The translations under genes and the position numbers were made by a program. This document shows, one piece after another, positions 55,787-64,000 of a stretch of DNA of 64,000 bases (its first letter is position 1; every line of letters starts with the position of its first letter). The DNA comes from Gammaproteobacteria bacterium (lineage in GTDB: Bacteria; Pseudomonadota; Gammaproteobacteria; Pseudomonadales; Azotimanducaceae), in contig DUBB01000043.1 in assembly GCA_012960535.1 (NCBI GenBank), forward strand, positions 136,497 through 200,496. The letters are read 5' to 3'. The notes under the pieces are model-generated. The model searched no databases. It was not told where the DNA came from and saw only the letters and a program-made list of their open reading frames with translations.

Positions 55787-56668
55787 ATGTTTCACGCCAA
55801 TTCAGCGCCAGCATCACAAACCTACTACTCGCAGAGATTACGGATGCATTACCTGGATTGGGGCAATCCTGCTAAGCCAACTGTTCTACTCGTTCACGGT
55901 ATTCAGGATCACTGCCACAACTGGGATTGGACGGCTGAAGTCTTAAAGACGGATTATCATGTGGTCACACCTGACCTGCGTGGCCATGGCGATTCCGAAT
56001 GGAATCGGGGATCAGCCTACAACCTCCTGGATTATGTTTTCGACATTGCCCAATTAGTGGATCAGCGAGGCTTGTCCCCTTGCCATATTGTTGGCCATTC
56101 CATGGGGGGTACGGTGGCCAGTATATTTGCCAGTTTGTTCCCAGAGAAAACCTTAAGTCTGACTTCCATTGAAGGTGTCGGAATCTATTGGCAGAATTTA
56201 CCGCAGCCGGGTTCCATTTCAGCTACGCTGCGGCAGTGGGCTCAAGACACTCGTAGTCTCGCCGGTAGAATACCGAAACGCTATCCAGACTTTGCCTCTG
56301 CTTTGCAAAGACTGATGACATCTAACCCGCATTTATCTGAACAACGAGCGCACCACCTGACCGCCCACGGCACCAATCAAAATGAAGACGGTAGTTTCAG
56401 TTGGAAGTTTGATAACTATACTCATTCGCAGCCATCAAGCCGGTTATCTACCCATGACATGATCGAGCTTTGGCAACAAATAAATTGTCCTGCTCTGCTC
56501 ATGAATGCCAGGCAAGGTTTTGAACATCGTATCGGACAAGATGAAACAGCGAGTCATTTTAAGCATTTAACGGCCCTTAATATTGATCAGGCTGGCCACT
56601 GGCTTCATCACGATCAGTTTGATCAATTTATCCAGGAACTGAAACGATTTCTGGCAAACTCAACCTGA
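55787..56668 (+). CDS. Alpha/beta hydrolase
   Basis: The 293-residue protein has the core alpha/beta hydrolase fold: LLVHGIQDHCHNWDW (oxyanion His-Gly, residues ~29-43), the DLRGHGDSEW motif, and the nucleophile Ser in VGHSMGGTVAS near residue 105. An acidic residue and the closing His (GHWLHHD) near the C-terminus complete the set. It could be a C-C hydrolase, esterase or lactonase; the sequence does not decide. The ATG has a GAGAG-like site. It stands alone after a long non-coding region and converges with the spermidine-dehydrogenase-like gene. Confidence 0.85.
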   Translation: MFHANSAPASQTYYSQRLRMHYLDWGNPAKPTVLLVHGIQDHCHNWDWTAEVLKTDYHVVTPDLRGHGDSEWNRGSAYNLLDYVFDIAQLVDQRGLSPCHIVGHSMGGTVASIFASLFPEKTLSLTSIEGVGIYWQNLPQPGSISATLRQWAQDTRSLAGRIPKRYPDFASALQRLMTSNPHLSEQRAHHLTAHGTNQNEDGSFSWKFDNYTHSQPSSRLSTHDMIELWQQINCPALLMNARQGFEHRIGQDETASHFKHLTALNIDQAGHWLHHDQFDQFIQELKRFLANST

Positions 56669-56895
56669 AAGGCAGCTTCAATTACTAACGCTAGACTGCA
56701 GGCTACTGCATTCGGCAGGCAAGCAGTATACAGGTGAGCGAAACAAGGTGAGCAGGCAGGCATCAACCTGGTTTATTTGCCACTGAGCTTCACCAGCCGT
56801 TTCTGGTTTGCTTCAACACACCCACTACTATCAATAAAAAGTCCGTTACCCGGCGGCTATTGTAAGTCACCAGCATCCCGGTGGTGCTCTCGAAT

Positions 56896-58734
56896 TTAAC
56901 CCAATTCCTTGATTGCCCTGTGGGCCATCATCATGGCGTATATCGCATCAGAACCCGCGGCTGAGTCAGTATTGGCTACGGTAATACGGCCAAATGGCTG
57001 CCGCCCTATTCTTGTTGAGTCTCCAGGTCCAGCAATAGTGTAGCCATGCGCCCATCGATTGACGGTAATACTCGCAACATCCCTGTCAAAATCAAACAAT
57101 GCCCTCGGCAACATACCATGCAGGTGAGCCCTGATCTCCAGCTCATAATCTTTGAATTTCAAACCCAGCATTTTGAATCTAGCTTCACGAAACTGCTCAA
57201 GCCTGGGGGCGCCAACAGTTTCGCCATAGGGGCAGCTGATCATCTGAATGACGCAAGGGTCATCAGGGGTCCTGGTGTACTCATAGCCACCCATGCTAAC
57301 CGGGAAGTCCATCAAAACTGCCTGATGCATATTACCAGGTGACATGGCCATGCCAATTTCCATTTCCTTAATAGCCCTCCAATTTCTTAAACCCACTGTA
57401 GTGTATTGCAATGGACTCTTAGACTGCAGCCTTAGCGCCGCAGCTTGATCTTCTGGAAGATCGGAAACAATATGCGGAATAATCATGTTGTAACAGGCCA
57501 TCACCACACCGGCGGCTTTTACCTGGTACGAGCGGTTGTCATTGATGTAATTGACAACAACATCGCTCGAATTTTCCGGCTCACCCCCATGGTAGATGTC
57601 AACTGCAGTGCTGTTTAACCTCACCCGCACTGCGTTGCTGGATTTATCCAGTTCTGCATAATTAAACTTTGATAATACAAGCGCTTCAGCGCTATGGCCT
57701 GTACCTATATCAGGAATCATTTTTTTCACCAAAGCACGTGCAATACTGGCATTGCCATCGGGGAAATGATGAATGTAGGGGTTGTCTTTATCGTATACCG
57801 CTTTCTTCACAAAACCCATCGCCCCACTGCGTTTAGCATCGCCAATACTCATGAGATCTGCGCCCGAACTTGCCCAGTCCAGGCCTGAATGTCGGGCCAT
57901 TCTCAACACGCCGGGGTCATCAACACCCAGGGTATTCTTCAGGTAATCAAAGTAGGAGTGAGTCTCAATGTAGTTCTTTAATTTCTCTTTTGGCACTTTT
58001 ATGGCCTGCACTGAGCCATTCAGCACACGAACTAACTGTTTTCTGCCTGCATCGCTTAACGGCGCCTGCTGTGCAGCTTCCTCGTTGGATATCTTTGCAC
58101 CCAATAACCCCTCAACGTAATTTGGATAATTGCAAAAAGGGTGCCTGACGACCTTATCCTGACCAAATATTTCTTTATTAAAGTAAGTAACCGCACCCAG
58201 ATTATTCCTTTCATAGAAACCAGTGTCATAGGCTGTTTTAAAGCGATTCAGATCGACACCAATATCTTTCAGCAGATTATGGACTACTTTATCCGCATGC
58301 AGGGGTTCGACCAGTGTCTGTGAACCGCCATAGCTTAAGCGTAACTGACCATTAATCACGTGTTCATTACGCTTTGCATGCCCGCCAAAATCATCATGAT
58401 TATCGAGGATTAGCACCCGCTTGTCTTTGCCATACTTCTGCTGATAGAAATAAGCCGCTGATAAGCCGCTGATTCCTCCACCAACAACAACCAGATCGTA
58501 GGTTTCTCTCAACCTGGTGGTGGCGCCCCAGTTCGAGCGTTGATTCCAGGCCCGGGCGTGGGCGGATTCATTTGATCCGGGGTGACTCCCCCTGAGACCT
58601 GTGAGCGCAGGAGGGTAGTAGGATGAATCCAGGGTGGCCATAGCAAATTGGCTGGTCGCAGCAAAGGGCAGCACAGAAGTTCCAGCAGCTAGCAGCGTTC
58701 CGTTGACAAAATCTCGTCTGGTGATCTCACCCAT
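56896..58734 (-). CDS. Tat-exported spermidine-dehydrogenase-like flavoprotein
   Basis: The 612-residue protein begins with a twin-arginine signal (TRRDFVNGTLLAAG) and a probable cleavage near residue 30. A segment YYPPALTGLRGSHPGS follows, and the FAD-binding motif VVGGGISGLSAAYFY lies near residues 83-97. The YYPPALTGLRGSHPGS and ILDNHDDFGGHAKRNE words match the spermidine dehydrogenase (SpdH-like) group of Pseudomonas and relatives. Such enzymes oxidise polyamines, but the true substrate here is unproven. It is likely periplasmic. The start ATG has a GGGG-type site. Convergent with the alpha/beta hydrolase. Confidence 0.85.
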   Translation of the reverse strand: MGEITRRDFVNGTLLAAGTSVLPFAATSQFAMATLDSSYYPPALTGLRGSHPGSNESAHARAWNQRSNWGATTRLRETYDLVVVGGGISGLSAAYFYQQKYGKDKRVLILDNHDDFGGHAKRNEHVINGQLRLSYGGSQTLVEPLHADKVVHNLLKDIGVDLNRFKTAYDTGFYERNNLGAVTYFNKEIFGQDKVVRHPFCNYPNYVEGLLGAKISNEEAAQQAPLSDAGRKQLVRVLNGSVQAIKVPKEKLKNYIETHSYFDYLKNTLGVDDPGVLRMARHSGLDWASSGADLMSIGDAKRSGAMGFVKKAVYDKDNPYIHHFPDGNASIARALVKKMIPDIGTGHSAEALVLSKFNYAELDKSSNAVRVRLNSTAVDIYHGGEPENSSDVVVNYINDNRSYQVKAAGVVMACYNMIIPHIVSDLPEDQAAALRLQSKSPLQYTTVGLRNWRAIKEMEIGMAMSPGNMHQAVLMDFPVSMGGYEYTRTPDDPCVIQMISCPYGETVGAPRLEQFREARFKMLGLKFKDYELEIRAHLHGMLPRALFDFDRDVASITVNRWAHGYTIAGPGDSTRIGRQPFGRITVANTDSAAGSDAIYAMMMAHRAIKELG

Positions 58735-59175
58735 GGACCCTTCCCCTACGTTGTATAGTCACAGCTAACCCGCAACCCTGGGATCCATTCTAGGCCATTA
58801 GCCGAAACTGGCAAGTCAAAGAAAGTTAGTAAAATCCTTTCCGATAGCCCTTTACAATCACCCTGCTCCAATCTGAAAACGCTCTCATCACCGCTTGTTT
58901 TCGATAAATGTCTATGCCCACCGTCATCCGCGGGAGTGGCATTGGTAGTACCTCACAACACCCTATATCCGGTCACTGCTGGCTGGCCTGGCTCCAGGTG
59001 GGGCAAAGGTTAATGGCCATCGATCGTTGCCAGCTAAAATTATTCTCCGGATTCTAAATGGGGCCGGAAGGTGTTATGTCACCACACCTTCAGGCCGTCA
59101 CCTGGTGTCATAACAGGTTGACTCGCGTGACCATCCCCCGGCAAGCTACGACCTCCATCAGTGAGGCTTTTGACA
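58735..59175. other. Intergenic region upstream of the acyl-CoA dehydrogenase
   Basis: The 440 bases lie between two divergent genes. A short open frame (ATG 58909, 49 codons) is not protein-like. The stem-like repeat at 59072-59115 is listed separately. Confidence 0.35.
59072..59115. promoter_or_regulatory. Large imperfect inverted repeat before the acyl-CoA dehydrogenase
   Basis: TGTTATGTCACCA and TGGTGTCATAACA are inverted copies (12 of 13 bases match) separated by 18 bases, 60 bases before the ATG at 59176. They could be an operator for a dimeric regulator of the acyl-CoA dehydrogenase gene, or a hairpin in its leader. Confidence 0.45.
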
Positions 59176-60342
59176 ATGACAGCACTCGAGGAATTCCGCA
59201 CAAAGGCAAGAGCATGGCTGGACCAAAACTGCCCACAAAGCATCAAGGGGCCCGGGGGTGTTCCGGTTGGCGGCAAGAAGTTAGCTGTCAAGGATGTGGA
59301 CGCAAAGCGCTGGCTCGATCTGTGCGCAGGAAAAGGCTATACAGTACCAATGTGGCCGAAGCAGTATGGGGGTGCCGGTCTCAGCAAAGACGAATACCTG
59401 ATCCTGCTCGAAGAAATGCGCCGCATCAATGCGAGATCCCCTCTGCAAGGCATGGGCATCGGCCTGATCGGACCCACACTCAACGAATTCGGCACAGCTG
59501 ATCAAAAACAACGCCACCTGCCACCTATCGCTCGCGGTGAAATACGCTGGTGTCAGGGTTACAGTGAACCCAACGCTGGTTCAGATCTGGCCAGCCTGCA
59601 GACCCGTGCTGTTGCAGATAAGGATAATTTTATTATCAATGGTCAGAAAATCTGGACCTCCGGTGCTGATCGTTCGGACTGGATGTTCTGTCTGGCCAGG
59701 ACCGACCCCAATGCGCCTAAGCATGAAGGCATCAGCCTGCTGCTGCTTGATATGGACCAGCCCGGTGTAACGACACGCCCTATTCGCTTAATCAGCGGTG
59801 ACTCTCCTTTCTGTGAAACATTCTTCGACAATGCCATCGCACGAAAGGACGACCTTGTTGGCCCAAAGAACCGTGGCTGGGCAATCGGTAAGAGGCTGTT
59901 ACAACATGAACGCTCGGGTATAAGGATACTGATGGGAGGAGCGGTTAAAACCGCCCCATTGAAAAATCCTTTTCTGCAACTCATCAAGACTTACGGCGCC
60001 GACAGCGCTCTTACCAACCAGATTATCCTTCATGAGATGCGCGACAAGGCCTACCGCCTGACCCAGAGCCGTATAGTCGCTGAATCAGTAGACGGTCAAA
60101 CACCCGGTCCACAAAGCTCCATCATGGAACTGGTGACAGCCGAATTGGAAAAGGAAGATGCCAACATCAAGGCCTTGCTTCGCGGATTTCAGGGACTCGG
60201 CTGGGAAGGTGAAGGCTTTACAGAAGCAGAAATCGCAGCAACACGCCACTATTTCAGCGTCAAGCGGCGCTCTATCGCTCGCGGTTCCAACGAGGTGCAA
60301 CGTAATATCATCGCTAAACGTGTCCTTGGTTTACCGGATTGA
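59176..60342 (+). CDS. Acyl-CoA dehydrogenase
   Basis: The 388-residue flavoprotein has the acyl-CoA dehydrogenase architecture. N-terminal helices are followed by the flavin motif RWCQGYSEPNAGSDLASLQTRA (about residues 124-145, quoted in part), then FIINGQKIWTSGAD and the C-terminal RSIARGSNEVQRNIIAKRVLGLP. It dehydrogenates an acyl-CoA and passes electrons to ETF. The catalytic base is not certain; the GSNEVQRN region fits the FAD-binding end. The ATG at 59176 has a GAGG site ten bases upstream; the GTG at 59161 is an alternative. It follows a large inverted repeat. Confidence 0.9.
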   Translation: MTALEEFRTKARAWLDQNCPQSIKGPGGVPVGGKKLAVKDVDAKRWLDLCAGKGYTVPMWPKQYGGAGLSKDEYLILLEEMRRINARSPLQGMGIGLIGPTLNEFGTADQKQRHLPPIARGEIRWCQGYSEPNAGSDLASLQTRAVADKDNFIINGQKIWTSGADRSDWMFCLARTDPNAPKHEGISLLLLDMDQPGVTTRPIRLISGDSPFCETFFDNAIARKDDLVGPKNRGWAIGKRLLQHERSGIRILMGGAVKTAPLKNPFLQLIKTYGADSALTNQIILHEMRDKAYRLTQSRIVAESVDGQTPGPQSSIMELVTAELEKEDANIKALLRGFQGLGWEGEGFTEAEIAATRHYFSVKRRSIARGSNEVQRNIIAKRVLGLPD

Positions 60343-60479
60343 TCGGCTAGGCCACTTCTGCCCGGTTTTACCAAGCATGCACTTTCAAGTCCCTCCAGAA
60401 TAGTGCCCGGGCGACGCTTGAAACGAGTGTTCTCATTCAATCGGTTGTAATACCAGCAAGTGCAGCTTCTGTCCTGATC

Positions 60480-61235
60480 CTAAATACCTCCACCACGCTG
60501 ACTGGACGAACGTTCTTGCATCAATTCAGTCAGGGAAGTCTTTGCCAGACCATTGGCATCAAAATTATCAGCGTGTAACCAGGTTTCAAAATTACCACGT
60601 ACTTCTGGCCATTCATCATCAAGAATCGAGTACCAGGCGGTATCCCGACTCTTGCCTTTGAAAATCATATGATTGTAAAAAACACCTTCGAAGCGAAATC
60701 CGAGGCGACGGGCGGCATGCCGTGATTTTTCATTTAGAGCATTGCAACGCCAGTGTATACGCCGATAATCAAGATCATCCATCGCATGACTAATCATCAG
60801 GTAAAGCGCCTCGGTTGCCGCTCGAGTTCGCTGCAGCGTTGGCGCAAACCAGATATGGCCAATTTCGATCACACCCATTAGCGGGTTGATATCGAGAAAA
60901 CCGGCCTGACCACTATATCGACCTGAATCCAATGCCCGTATGGCATAAAAAATGGTTTCAAAACTAGCCGATTGCTGGCGCATATTGACTTTAAACGAGT
61001 CCTCGTCCGGCCAGGGTCCGTAGACCATGTAGTCCCAGATACGTAAGCCTGCATCAGAGTCATGCGATGCATGATACAGATCACTGGCGTGTACGGCTGC
61101 ATTTTGGGGTTCGAGTACAACATACCTTCCTTTAAGGGATGAGCGCGAAGGTACCAATGCCGATGGCATTTGATTTACCTCGTCACCCGTTAAGGGCCTG
61201 GGATAGATTTTTTCGAATGTATTGCTGTCCGACAT
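60480..61235 (-). CDS. GNAT-family N-acetyltransferase (RimJ/RimL-like)
   Basis: The 251-residue protein has the COG1670-type pattern: SLKGRYVVLEPQNAAVHASDLY, GFLDINPLMGVIEIGHIWFAPTLQRTRAATEALYLMISHAMDD-type core (near residues 125-170) and NALNEKSRHAARRLGFRFEGVF with the acetyl-CoA-binding helix. It would acetylate a protein or small molecule amine. The ATG start is standard. It stands alone between the convergent acyl-CoA dehydrogenase and a divergent gene fragment. Confidence 0.85.
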   Translation of the reverse strand: MSDSNTFEKIYPRPLTGDEVNQMPSALVPSRSSLKGRYVVLEPQNAAVHASDLYHASHDSDAGLRIWDYMVYGPWPDEDSFKVNMRQQSASFETIFYAIRALDSGRYSGQAGFLDINPLMGVIEIGHIWFAPTLQRTRAATEALYLMISHAMDDLDYRRIHWRCNALNEKSRHAARRLGFRFEGVFYNHMIFKGKSRDTAWYSILDDEWPEVRGNFETWLHADNFDANGLAKTSLTELMQERSSSQRGGGI

Positions 61236-61605
61236 TGCTTTTTATGCTCTTCAAACAGTTTTAATAAATTGTAGTTCCGGGTAAATATGGCTATGTCACA
61301 ATATCCAACTAACATCGACCCACACAGACCCTCGTGGCGATCCACACAAGAACAGCATTTTCAATGCCGAGCAATGCTTTCCCGTGTTGTCTGGCTAGTG
61401 TCTCGATCAGCTAGCGCGATGTCAATGGGCCCTGGCTGCGAGATCAACGCAATCAATTAATCCTGGAACTGAAACTATCGCTGGTAACCTTAACCTGAAA
61501 AGAACGCCTGAACTTTACAACCACACCGGGCAGGCTTAACAACAGCAAGGGATAACCCTATATTTTTAGGCTTGACCATAAAATTCTCATATACTGGCGC
61601 CAGAT
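61236..61605. other. Intergenic region before the broken GST gene
   Basis: No gene was seen in these 370 bases. An AT-rich stretch near 61560-61595 could hold a promoter for the GST relic. Confidence 0.3.
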
Positions 61606-62285
61606 ATGATTGAACTCTACACGTCTGCTACGCCCAATGGCCACAAAGTTGTCGTTACGCTGGAAGAACTTGACACCCCTTACGAGGTATTCCCCACGAA
61701 CCTATCTGCTAATGATCAGAAAACACCGCAGTTTCTGGCCATGAACCCTAATGATAAAATTCCTGTCATTAAGGACAGTGAAAATGATGATCTAACAGTC
61801 TTTGAATCTGGCGCAATCATGATTTATTTAACCGAAAAGACAGGGCGGCTGCTTCCCAGCTCTGGGCCAGCCAGACATAGCGTAATGCAATGGCTGATGT
61901 TTCAAATGGCGGGGATTGGACCCATGATGAGCCAGGCCAACGTTTTCTTCAGATACTTCCCGGAAAAATACAACCTGCAATCGACCGGTACTAGCATAAA
62001 ACCCGGCGCCTGTTTGAGGTGCTTGATCAAGGCCTGGAGGACAGGCAATGGCTTGTAGAGGAATACTCGATTGCTGATCACGCTAACTGGTGCTGGGTCA
62101 GAACATACCGCTGATCCGGGGTATCACGCGATGGTCTGGAAAACCTGGAAAACTGGCTGGGGCAGATGAAAACAGGTCCTGCCTGTCAGAATGGCATTAA
62201 AGTACCTGCACCCCCTAAGACGATGCTCGAAGGAGAAGAACAGAAATCATTCGTAAAAGGAGCCCAGCCCATAGTGCAGCGCTAA
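61606..62285 (+). pseudogene. Broken glutathione S-transferase (YghU/Ure2-like) gene
   Basis: Residues 1-130 read as a normal GST N-terminal domain ([33 protein letters not shown]). Near 61980 the frame is lost by about one base. The rest continues in another frame as [34 protein letters not shown], then a TGA at 62112-62114 where relatives have Trp, and SGVSRDGLENLENWLGQM to a TAA at 62283. So at least one frameshift and one nonsense change are present. The reading frame ends in the converging LLM gene. This TGA is not expected to be selenocysteine. Confidence 0.82.
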
Positions 62286-63181
62286 AAGATCGAAAATAAT
62301 TCCTCAAAGGCGATCATCTGGCCCCCATTAGCTGACGAAGGGACCAGAATCGGCGTCTTAATACCGGCATCAAACCAGGCTTCCAGGCCATCCCGAACCT
62401 GGGTTGCACTACCAAACAAAGTGGTATCTGCCAGCCATCTATCGGTCAGAAAGTGGGGAATCTTGTCGCGGTCTCCAGCCTCCAACGCTTTTTCTATTCC
62501 GTTCATCTCGTCAACGTAACCGGCTTCTTTCCAGTAATTGCGGTAATTTGGCAGCATCGCATAGGAAGTCAAGGTTCTTCTATTGATCGCTTTGGCCGCT
62601 TCAATATCGTCGTTGATACAAGTAGGAATCATATCACCTATAAAGAAATCACTACTGCGTGTTGACTCTGATATGACTGAAAGAGACTGCGCCATATGTG
62701 ACCTTACACCATTGGCGAATACCATCCCTCCGGCTATTTCTTCCGCTAAAGCAATCATCTTCGTTCTTAATGTTGCCAGAACAATAGGCGGTAACTCACC
62801 CGCCCGGGGCACCTCTTTCAACTGGGCCACAAATTCCCGGGTATCCGATAACGGCTTACCCCCATCCAAGCCACGCTGCTTTAGCGCTGGCGCATGGCTG
62901 ACACCAATTCCGAACTTGAACCGTCCGCCTGATACCTCATGTATAAACGACACGGTACTCGCAAAATCGACCAGTTGCCTGAAATAAATTGGCATAATGC
63001 TGGTACCAAATTCAATCTCGTTGGTGGCATGGGCCAGGGCCTGGCAAAGCGCCAGGGAATCGCCAAGGCTGGGGCCAAAAATACCCGAGAAACCTCTTTT
63101 TTCTATTTCCTGCGCTAATGCTATCGTTGCAAGACGCCTTCCGGGTACTGCAGCCAAACTAAGTGCTGGCATTCTAGTCAT
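62282..63181 (-). CDS. LLM-class F420/flavin-dependent oxidoreductase
   Basis: The 299-residue LLM protein has EKRGFSGIFGPSLGDSLALCQALA, EIEFGTSIMPIYFRQLVDFA, GRFKFGIGVSHAPALKQRGL near residues 86-105 and VLATLRTKMIALAEE. It lacks the longer C-terminal insertions of some relatives. An AAGGA site lies six bases before the ATG. Its stop lies within the end of the broken GST gene, with a four-base overlap of the two regions. It is the seventh LLM member in this window and is diverged from the others. Cofactor inferred from genomic context. Confidence 0.83.
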   Translation of the reverse strand: MTRMPALSLAAVPGRRLATIALAQEIEKRGFSGIFGPSLGDSLALCQALAHATNEIEFGTSIMPIYFRQLVDFASTVSFIHEVSGGRFKFGIGVSHAPALKQRGLDGGKPLSDTREFVAQLKEVPRAGELPPIVLATLRTKMIALAEEIAGGMVFANGVRSHMAQSLSVISESTRSSDFFIGDMIPTCINDDIEAAKAINRRTLTSYAMLPNYRNYWKEAGYVDEMNGIEKALEAGDRDKIPHFLTDRWLADTTLFGSATQVRDGLEAWFDAGIKTPILVPSSANGGQMIAFEELFSIF

Positions 63182-63295
63182 AATTTTTCCTTAATGTGTA
63201 GCACCAAGTGAACCCCACTTGACACTAGAACGAATTTAAATTTCAAGCAACGCCATTAACCCATGCATATGGATCAAGGAAATGCGCTGAATTAG

Positions 63296-63712
63296 CTAAA
63301 CTGGTACTATATGAAATCGAAGCGCTGCCAGTAGATCCTCTTGTTTTTTCTGCCAGGCCTGGGCAACGCTGGCTTCCCAGATATCTCCTGCACCCTCTTT
63401 TACTGAAGCAACTACAGCGGTAAGGAGATCCGGGTACATATCCTCTTTTACAAAATACGAATCGGCGTGGGTCTTTGTCTCAAATCGCAGGTAGTCTGCT
63501 TCTTGGTGATAATCCTCAACAAAGAGTAACCTGATAATTTCAGCAACCATTTTACCTCTTACAATATCATCTAAATGTGACATGAGATCTTCTGCATCAG
63601 GTTGCAGATCAAAGTATCGCTTGTAGACAGCCCCTGAAAAATCATCCATGACTTCGGCTGCCCGTTCCAGAGATTGTTCAATTATATCTTGGTTCTTAGC
63701 TAATACTTCCAT
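63296..63712 (-). CDS. Single-domain globin-like protein
   Basis: The 138-residue protein has the helical pattern of bacterial single-domain hemoglobins. A first helix region VMDDFSGAVYKRYFDLQPDAEDLM matches the usual F-Y-x-R-F-F-x-x-x-P start, RFETKTHADSY carries H82 at the place of the proximal heme ligand, and the C-terminal half (LLTAVVASVKEGAGDIWEASVAQAWQKKQEDLLAAL, in parts) matches the G and H helices. It would bind oxygen, NO or another ligand through heme, or be a heme-free globin sensor. The ATG has a GAGGAA site. It is divergent from the DsbA-like gene. Confidence 0.68.
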   Translation of the reverse strand: MEVLAKNQDIIEQSLERAAEVMDDFSGAVYKRYFDLQPDAEDLMSHLDDIVRGKMVAEIIRLLFVEDYHQEADYLRFETKTHADSYFVKEDMYPDLLTAVVASVKEGAGDIWEASVAQAWQKKQEDLLAALRFHIVPV

Positions 63713-63787
63713 TGATTCTTCCTCTAACTATAGCCAAATCATATGCCACTGTGACTATAATCAAAAGACAGGTTCAGGACAATTACT

Positions 63788-64000
63788 ATGGCAAAACGAT
63801 CTTCGTTCTTACGCAAACAGAAACTTGCTGCACTAAGCATCGGTCTGGCGGCTCTGGGGAGCCTAGTATATCTATTAGTCTTGAGCACCACAGATGAATC
63901 AGCCCAGGGTATTTTCACAGAGGGCAAACATTACTCTGTGGTAGAAAGTCCACGACGAATAAGAGGTGAAAGAGTTGAGGTAATGGAGTTTTTCTCATAC
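63788..64000 (+). CDS. DsbA-like thiol:disulfide interchange protein (partial)
   Basis: The 71 residues visible before the window ends show an N-terminal membrane anchor or signal segment (KLAALSIGLAALGSLVYLLVLS). FTEGKHYSVVESP and VEVMEFFSY follow, matching the start of DsbA-family thioredoxin domains (F-x-x-G-x-H-Y ... V-x-E-F-F-S-Y). The active CxxC lies beyond the window. It probably catalyses disulfide formation in the periplasm. The ATG has an AGGA site eight bases upstream. Confidence 0.78.
   Translation, partial: MAKRSSFLRKQKLAALSIGLAALGSLVYLLVLSTTDESAQGIFTEGKHYSVVESPRRIRGERVEVMEFFSY

Noticed and set aside
58909-59058. 49-codon frame upstream of the acyl-CoA dehydrogenase
   Set aside because: No ribosome site, not protein-like.
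62112-62114. Second selenocysteine TGA
   Set aside because: This TGA is in the broken GST gene at a position occupied by Trp in relatives, and the frame is shifted upstream. It is a nonsense change.
1-64000. Insertion sequences, integrases or tRNA-bounded islands
   Set aside because: No transposase, integrase or tRNA gene was recognised anywhere in the window.

Overview
The window looks like a chromosomal segment of an aerobic gammaproteobacterium, probably marine. Base composition is moderate, and housekeeping-type genes of that group are present: YgiQ radical SAM protein, TrhO tRNA hydroxylase, SirB1-family protein, IlvD, GTP-type PEP carboxykinase and a bacterial TrmY homolog. These sit among an accessory gene set of a kind more familiar from mycobacteria and other actinobacteria. 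No rRNA, tRNA, transposase or CRISPR array was recognised. The assignment to a group rests on reading protein families by eye; no search was run.

Layout. 0.4-12 kb: VOC-fold protein, acyl-CoA thioesterase, GPH-type transporter, acyl-CoA synthetase, a secreted Tyr/His/Arg-rich protein, a Rieske ferredoxin, two tandem-repeat tracts, two luciferase-like (LLM) oxidoreductases, a quinone-oxidoreductase-type MDR protein and an epoxide hydrolase. 12-19.9 kb: S1/P1 nuclease, P-loop kinase, a peroxiredoxin whose peroxidatic cysteine codon is TGA (candidate selenoprotein) coupled to a MaoC hydratase, TrhO, a glutathione S-transferase, a TPR sulfotransferase and a SirB1 protein. 19.9-34 kb: phosphotransferase, second MDR protein, CoA-transferase, second acyl-CoA synthetase, YgiQ, PckG, thiolase, APC permease, IlvD. 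34-40.7 kb: two overlapping PaaI-type thioesterases, a CYP153-like P450, PhzF and TauD-type proteins, an LLM oxidoreductase, a second phosphotransferase. 40.7-52.6 kb: SDR, enoyl-CoA hydratase, FemAB-like protein, three LLM oxidoreductases, then a full coenzyme F420 operon (npdG-cofE-cofD-cofC-fbiC) with overlapping reading frames. 53-64 kb: TrmY-like SPOUT protein, MFS transporter, an AT-rich stretch with DnaA-box-like and IHF-like sites, alpha/beta hydrolase, spermidine-dehydrogenase-like flavoprotein, acyl-CoA dehydrogenase, GNAT, a broken GST gene, a seventh LLM oxidoreductase, a small globin and the start of a DsbA-like gene.

How it fits together. The cof/fbi operon would make F420 (CofC, CofD, FbiC, CofE) and NpdG would reduce it with NADPH. 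Seven LLM-family oxidoreductases in the same 64 kb are the obvious candidate users, three of them directly downstream on the same strand. Around them lie the parts of aliphatic or alicyclic compound catabolism: P450 or dioxygenase attack, epoxide opening, CoA activation, acyl-CoA dehydrogenation, hydration, thiolysis, CoA transfer and thioesterase release. The pathway substrate cannot be read from the sequence.

The two strongest observations are the F420 operon with its LLM cluster in a Gram-negative background, and the TGA-containing BCP-type peroxiredoxin with a bacterial-SECIS-like hairpin just after the TGA.
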